Shown here: positions 63,123 to 64,000 of the stretch, in pieces | Layout of the letters: the number at the start of each line of letters is the position of its first letter | How positions within the stretch are numbered: the first letter of the stretch is position 1 | Assembly (NCBI GenBank): GCA_021846515.1 | Contig: JAJZWU010000001.1 | Span: 1-64,000, forward strand | Origin: Actinomycetes bacterium | Lineage (GTDB): Bacteria; Actinomycetota; Acidimicrobiia; Acidimicrobiales; JAMCPL01 | DNA: 64,000 bases | Reading direction: 5' to 3' | The notes under the pieces: model-generated | Told to the model about the DNA's origin: nothing | Database searches by the model: none | What the model saw: the letters and a program-made list of their open reading frames with translations, nothing else | Translations under genes and position numbers: made by a program

Positions 63123-64000
63123 CCCTGAGCCGCCATGTCTATAAGCACCTCCCGAACCAGTGGCTCATCTATCCCCTCTACTCGCTCCAGCCCATCTTGC
63201 CCATCAAGAACAAATACCATACCTTTGGATACCTTCTTATCTCTCTTCATAAAAGCCATGAGATCATCAACTCGTACGCTGGAGGGGAACTCATATGATA
63301 GCCCCAATCCAGCGACTACCCTCCTGTGCTCATCTACTCTCTCCCTGTCTATTCTACCAAGCCTAAAGGCTAATTCTGCGGCAAACACCAGTCCAATGGC
63401 CACCGCCTCTCCATGGCGTAGATCGATATCGTTAGATTCATCAAAACCTGCAGCCTCCAGTGCATGTGCAAGTGTATGACCGTAATTTAATAGAACTCTC
63501 TTCCCCCCCTGCTCCTCCCTCTCGTCTTCTGATACAAGAGCCGCCTTCAATTCCACACACGTTTTTACCTGCATAGACAGAGGCATGTTCAAAAAATCTG
63601 TCTTTGCGTACTTCCCATTCTGCCGTGACGACTGCACCGGCAGCTCCACGGAAGACATTATAAAGGCATACTTGGCCATCTCGCCCTTACCGCATAGCCA
63701 TTCTCTCTCCGGTAGGGTAGACAGTAGCGAAATGTCACAGATAACCGCAGATGGCTGCCAAAATGCACCTACCAGGTTCTTTCCCTCCGGAATATCAATA
63801 GCAGTCTTTCCCCCTATCGCAGCATCCACCTGAGCCAATAGGGAGGTGGGGATGTTTATATATTTGACACCTCGGTAGTAGATAGCAGACACAAAACCGG
63901 CCAGATCTGTTACCACACCACCACCCAGTGCAATTACTACATCGTAACGATTTATACCTACTTGAGACATCCTCCTGCATAGATCTTCAGCTATTTGCAT
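63119..64000 (-). CDS. aroB: 3-dehydroquinate synthase, 5' end beyond window
   Basis: This enzyme cyclises DAHP to 3-dehydroquinate in the shikimate pathway. The visible 293 residues cover most of the protein after its N-terminal NAD-binding part: VIALGGGVVTDLAGFVSAIYYRG, NIPTSLLAQVDAAIGGKTAID, KNLVGAFWQP and LNYGHTLAHALEA with the metal-binding His. The reading frame is open to the right edge, so the true start lies outside. It forms an operon with aroQ. Confidence 0.95.
   Translation of the reverse strand: MQIAEDLCRRMSQVGINRYDVVIALGGGVVTDLAGFVSAIYYRGVKYINIPTSLLAQVDAAIGGKTAIDIPEGKNLVGAFWQPSAVICDISLLSTLPEREWLCGKGEMAKYAFIMSSVELPVQSSRQNGKYAKTDFLNMPLSMQVKTCVELKAALVSEDEREEQGGKRVLLNYGHTLAHALEAAGFDESNDIDLRHGEAVAIGLVFAAELAFRLGRIDRERVDEHRRVVAGLGLSYEFPSSVRVDDLMAFMKRDKKVSKGMVFVLDGQDGLERVEGIDEPLVREVLIDMAAQG

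Overview
The window looks like a chromosomal stretch from an actinobacterium, most plausibly of the Acidimicrobiia/Acidimicrobiales type. Base composition is intermediate by eye (close to half GC). The actinobacterial markers are a fused E2o-E1o 2-oxoglutarate dehydrogenase (Kgd type), a homodimeric AceE pyruvate dehydrogenase, coenzyme F420 genes (cofD, cofE), a FadD19-like acyl-CoA synthetase, the MoxR/DUF58/DUF4129/DUF4350/SpoIIM/RDD cluster, and tRNA genes without an encoded CCA. The genus is inference; no rRNA is present.

Left edge (1-2.0 kb): a tyrosine integrase, cut by the window edge, points at the 3' end of tRNA-Trp. This is the usual layout of an element integrated into a tRNA gene. 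rpmG (bL33), elongator tRNA-Met and a small NrtS-like membrane protein follow on the minus strand. 2.3-5 kb holds nfo and fumC. 5-9.3 kb is one very large secreted lipoprotein with a subtilisin domain and a propeller-like C-terminal part. 9.5-13.8 kb holds dprA, yifB (comM) and rnhA. dprA has a striking 72-bp tandem duplication over its translation start.

13.9-22.4 kb: aceE (a good promoter almost touching its GTG start), an acyl-CoA synthetase, an LRV-repeat protein with thiE, then a minus-strand group fabZ-xthA-alpha/beta hydrolase. 22.5-26.5 kb is a three-gene minor-pilin operon. 26.7-34.6 kb is kgd, an acyl-CoA dehydrogenase, a FadD19-like synthetase and a short RmlA-like nucleotidyltransferase. 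34.7-38.8 kb is an ABC-2 transporter pair followed without a gap by cofD and cofE. 38.9-41.3 kb is a Tat-exported GH31 enzyme of the YihQ (sulfoquinovosidase) type with an altered sulfonate-site residue.

41.4-49.3 kb is the MoxR-type cluster; its RDD and SpoIIM genes start head to head with overlapping start codons. 49.3-51.1 kb is a minus-strand operon of three small membrane proteins and trmI, which appears to start at AUU. 51.2-55.9 kb is the type II fatty acid synthase operon fabD-fabH-fabG-acpP-fabF, in which FabD carries an extra barrel-sandwich (biotinyl/lipoyl-like) domain without the modified lysine. The right end carries an AarF/UbiB kinase-like gene, a DevS-like sensor kinase, a heterodimeric ABC exporter, aroQ and a partial aroB.

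A trend across the window is that many conserved enzymes (Nfo, DprA, CofD, CofE, FabD, GH31) carry hydrophilic low-complexity insertions or extensions. DprA, YifB/ComM and the minor pilins together make natural transformation plausible, but the core pilus machinery is not in the window.
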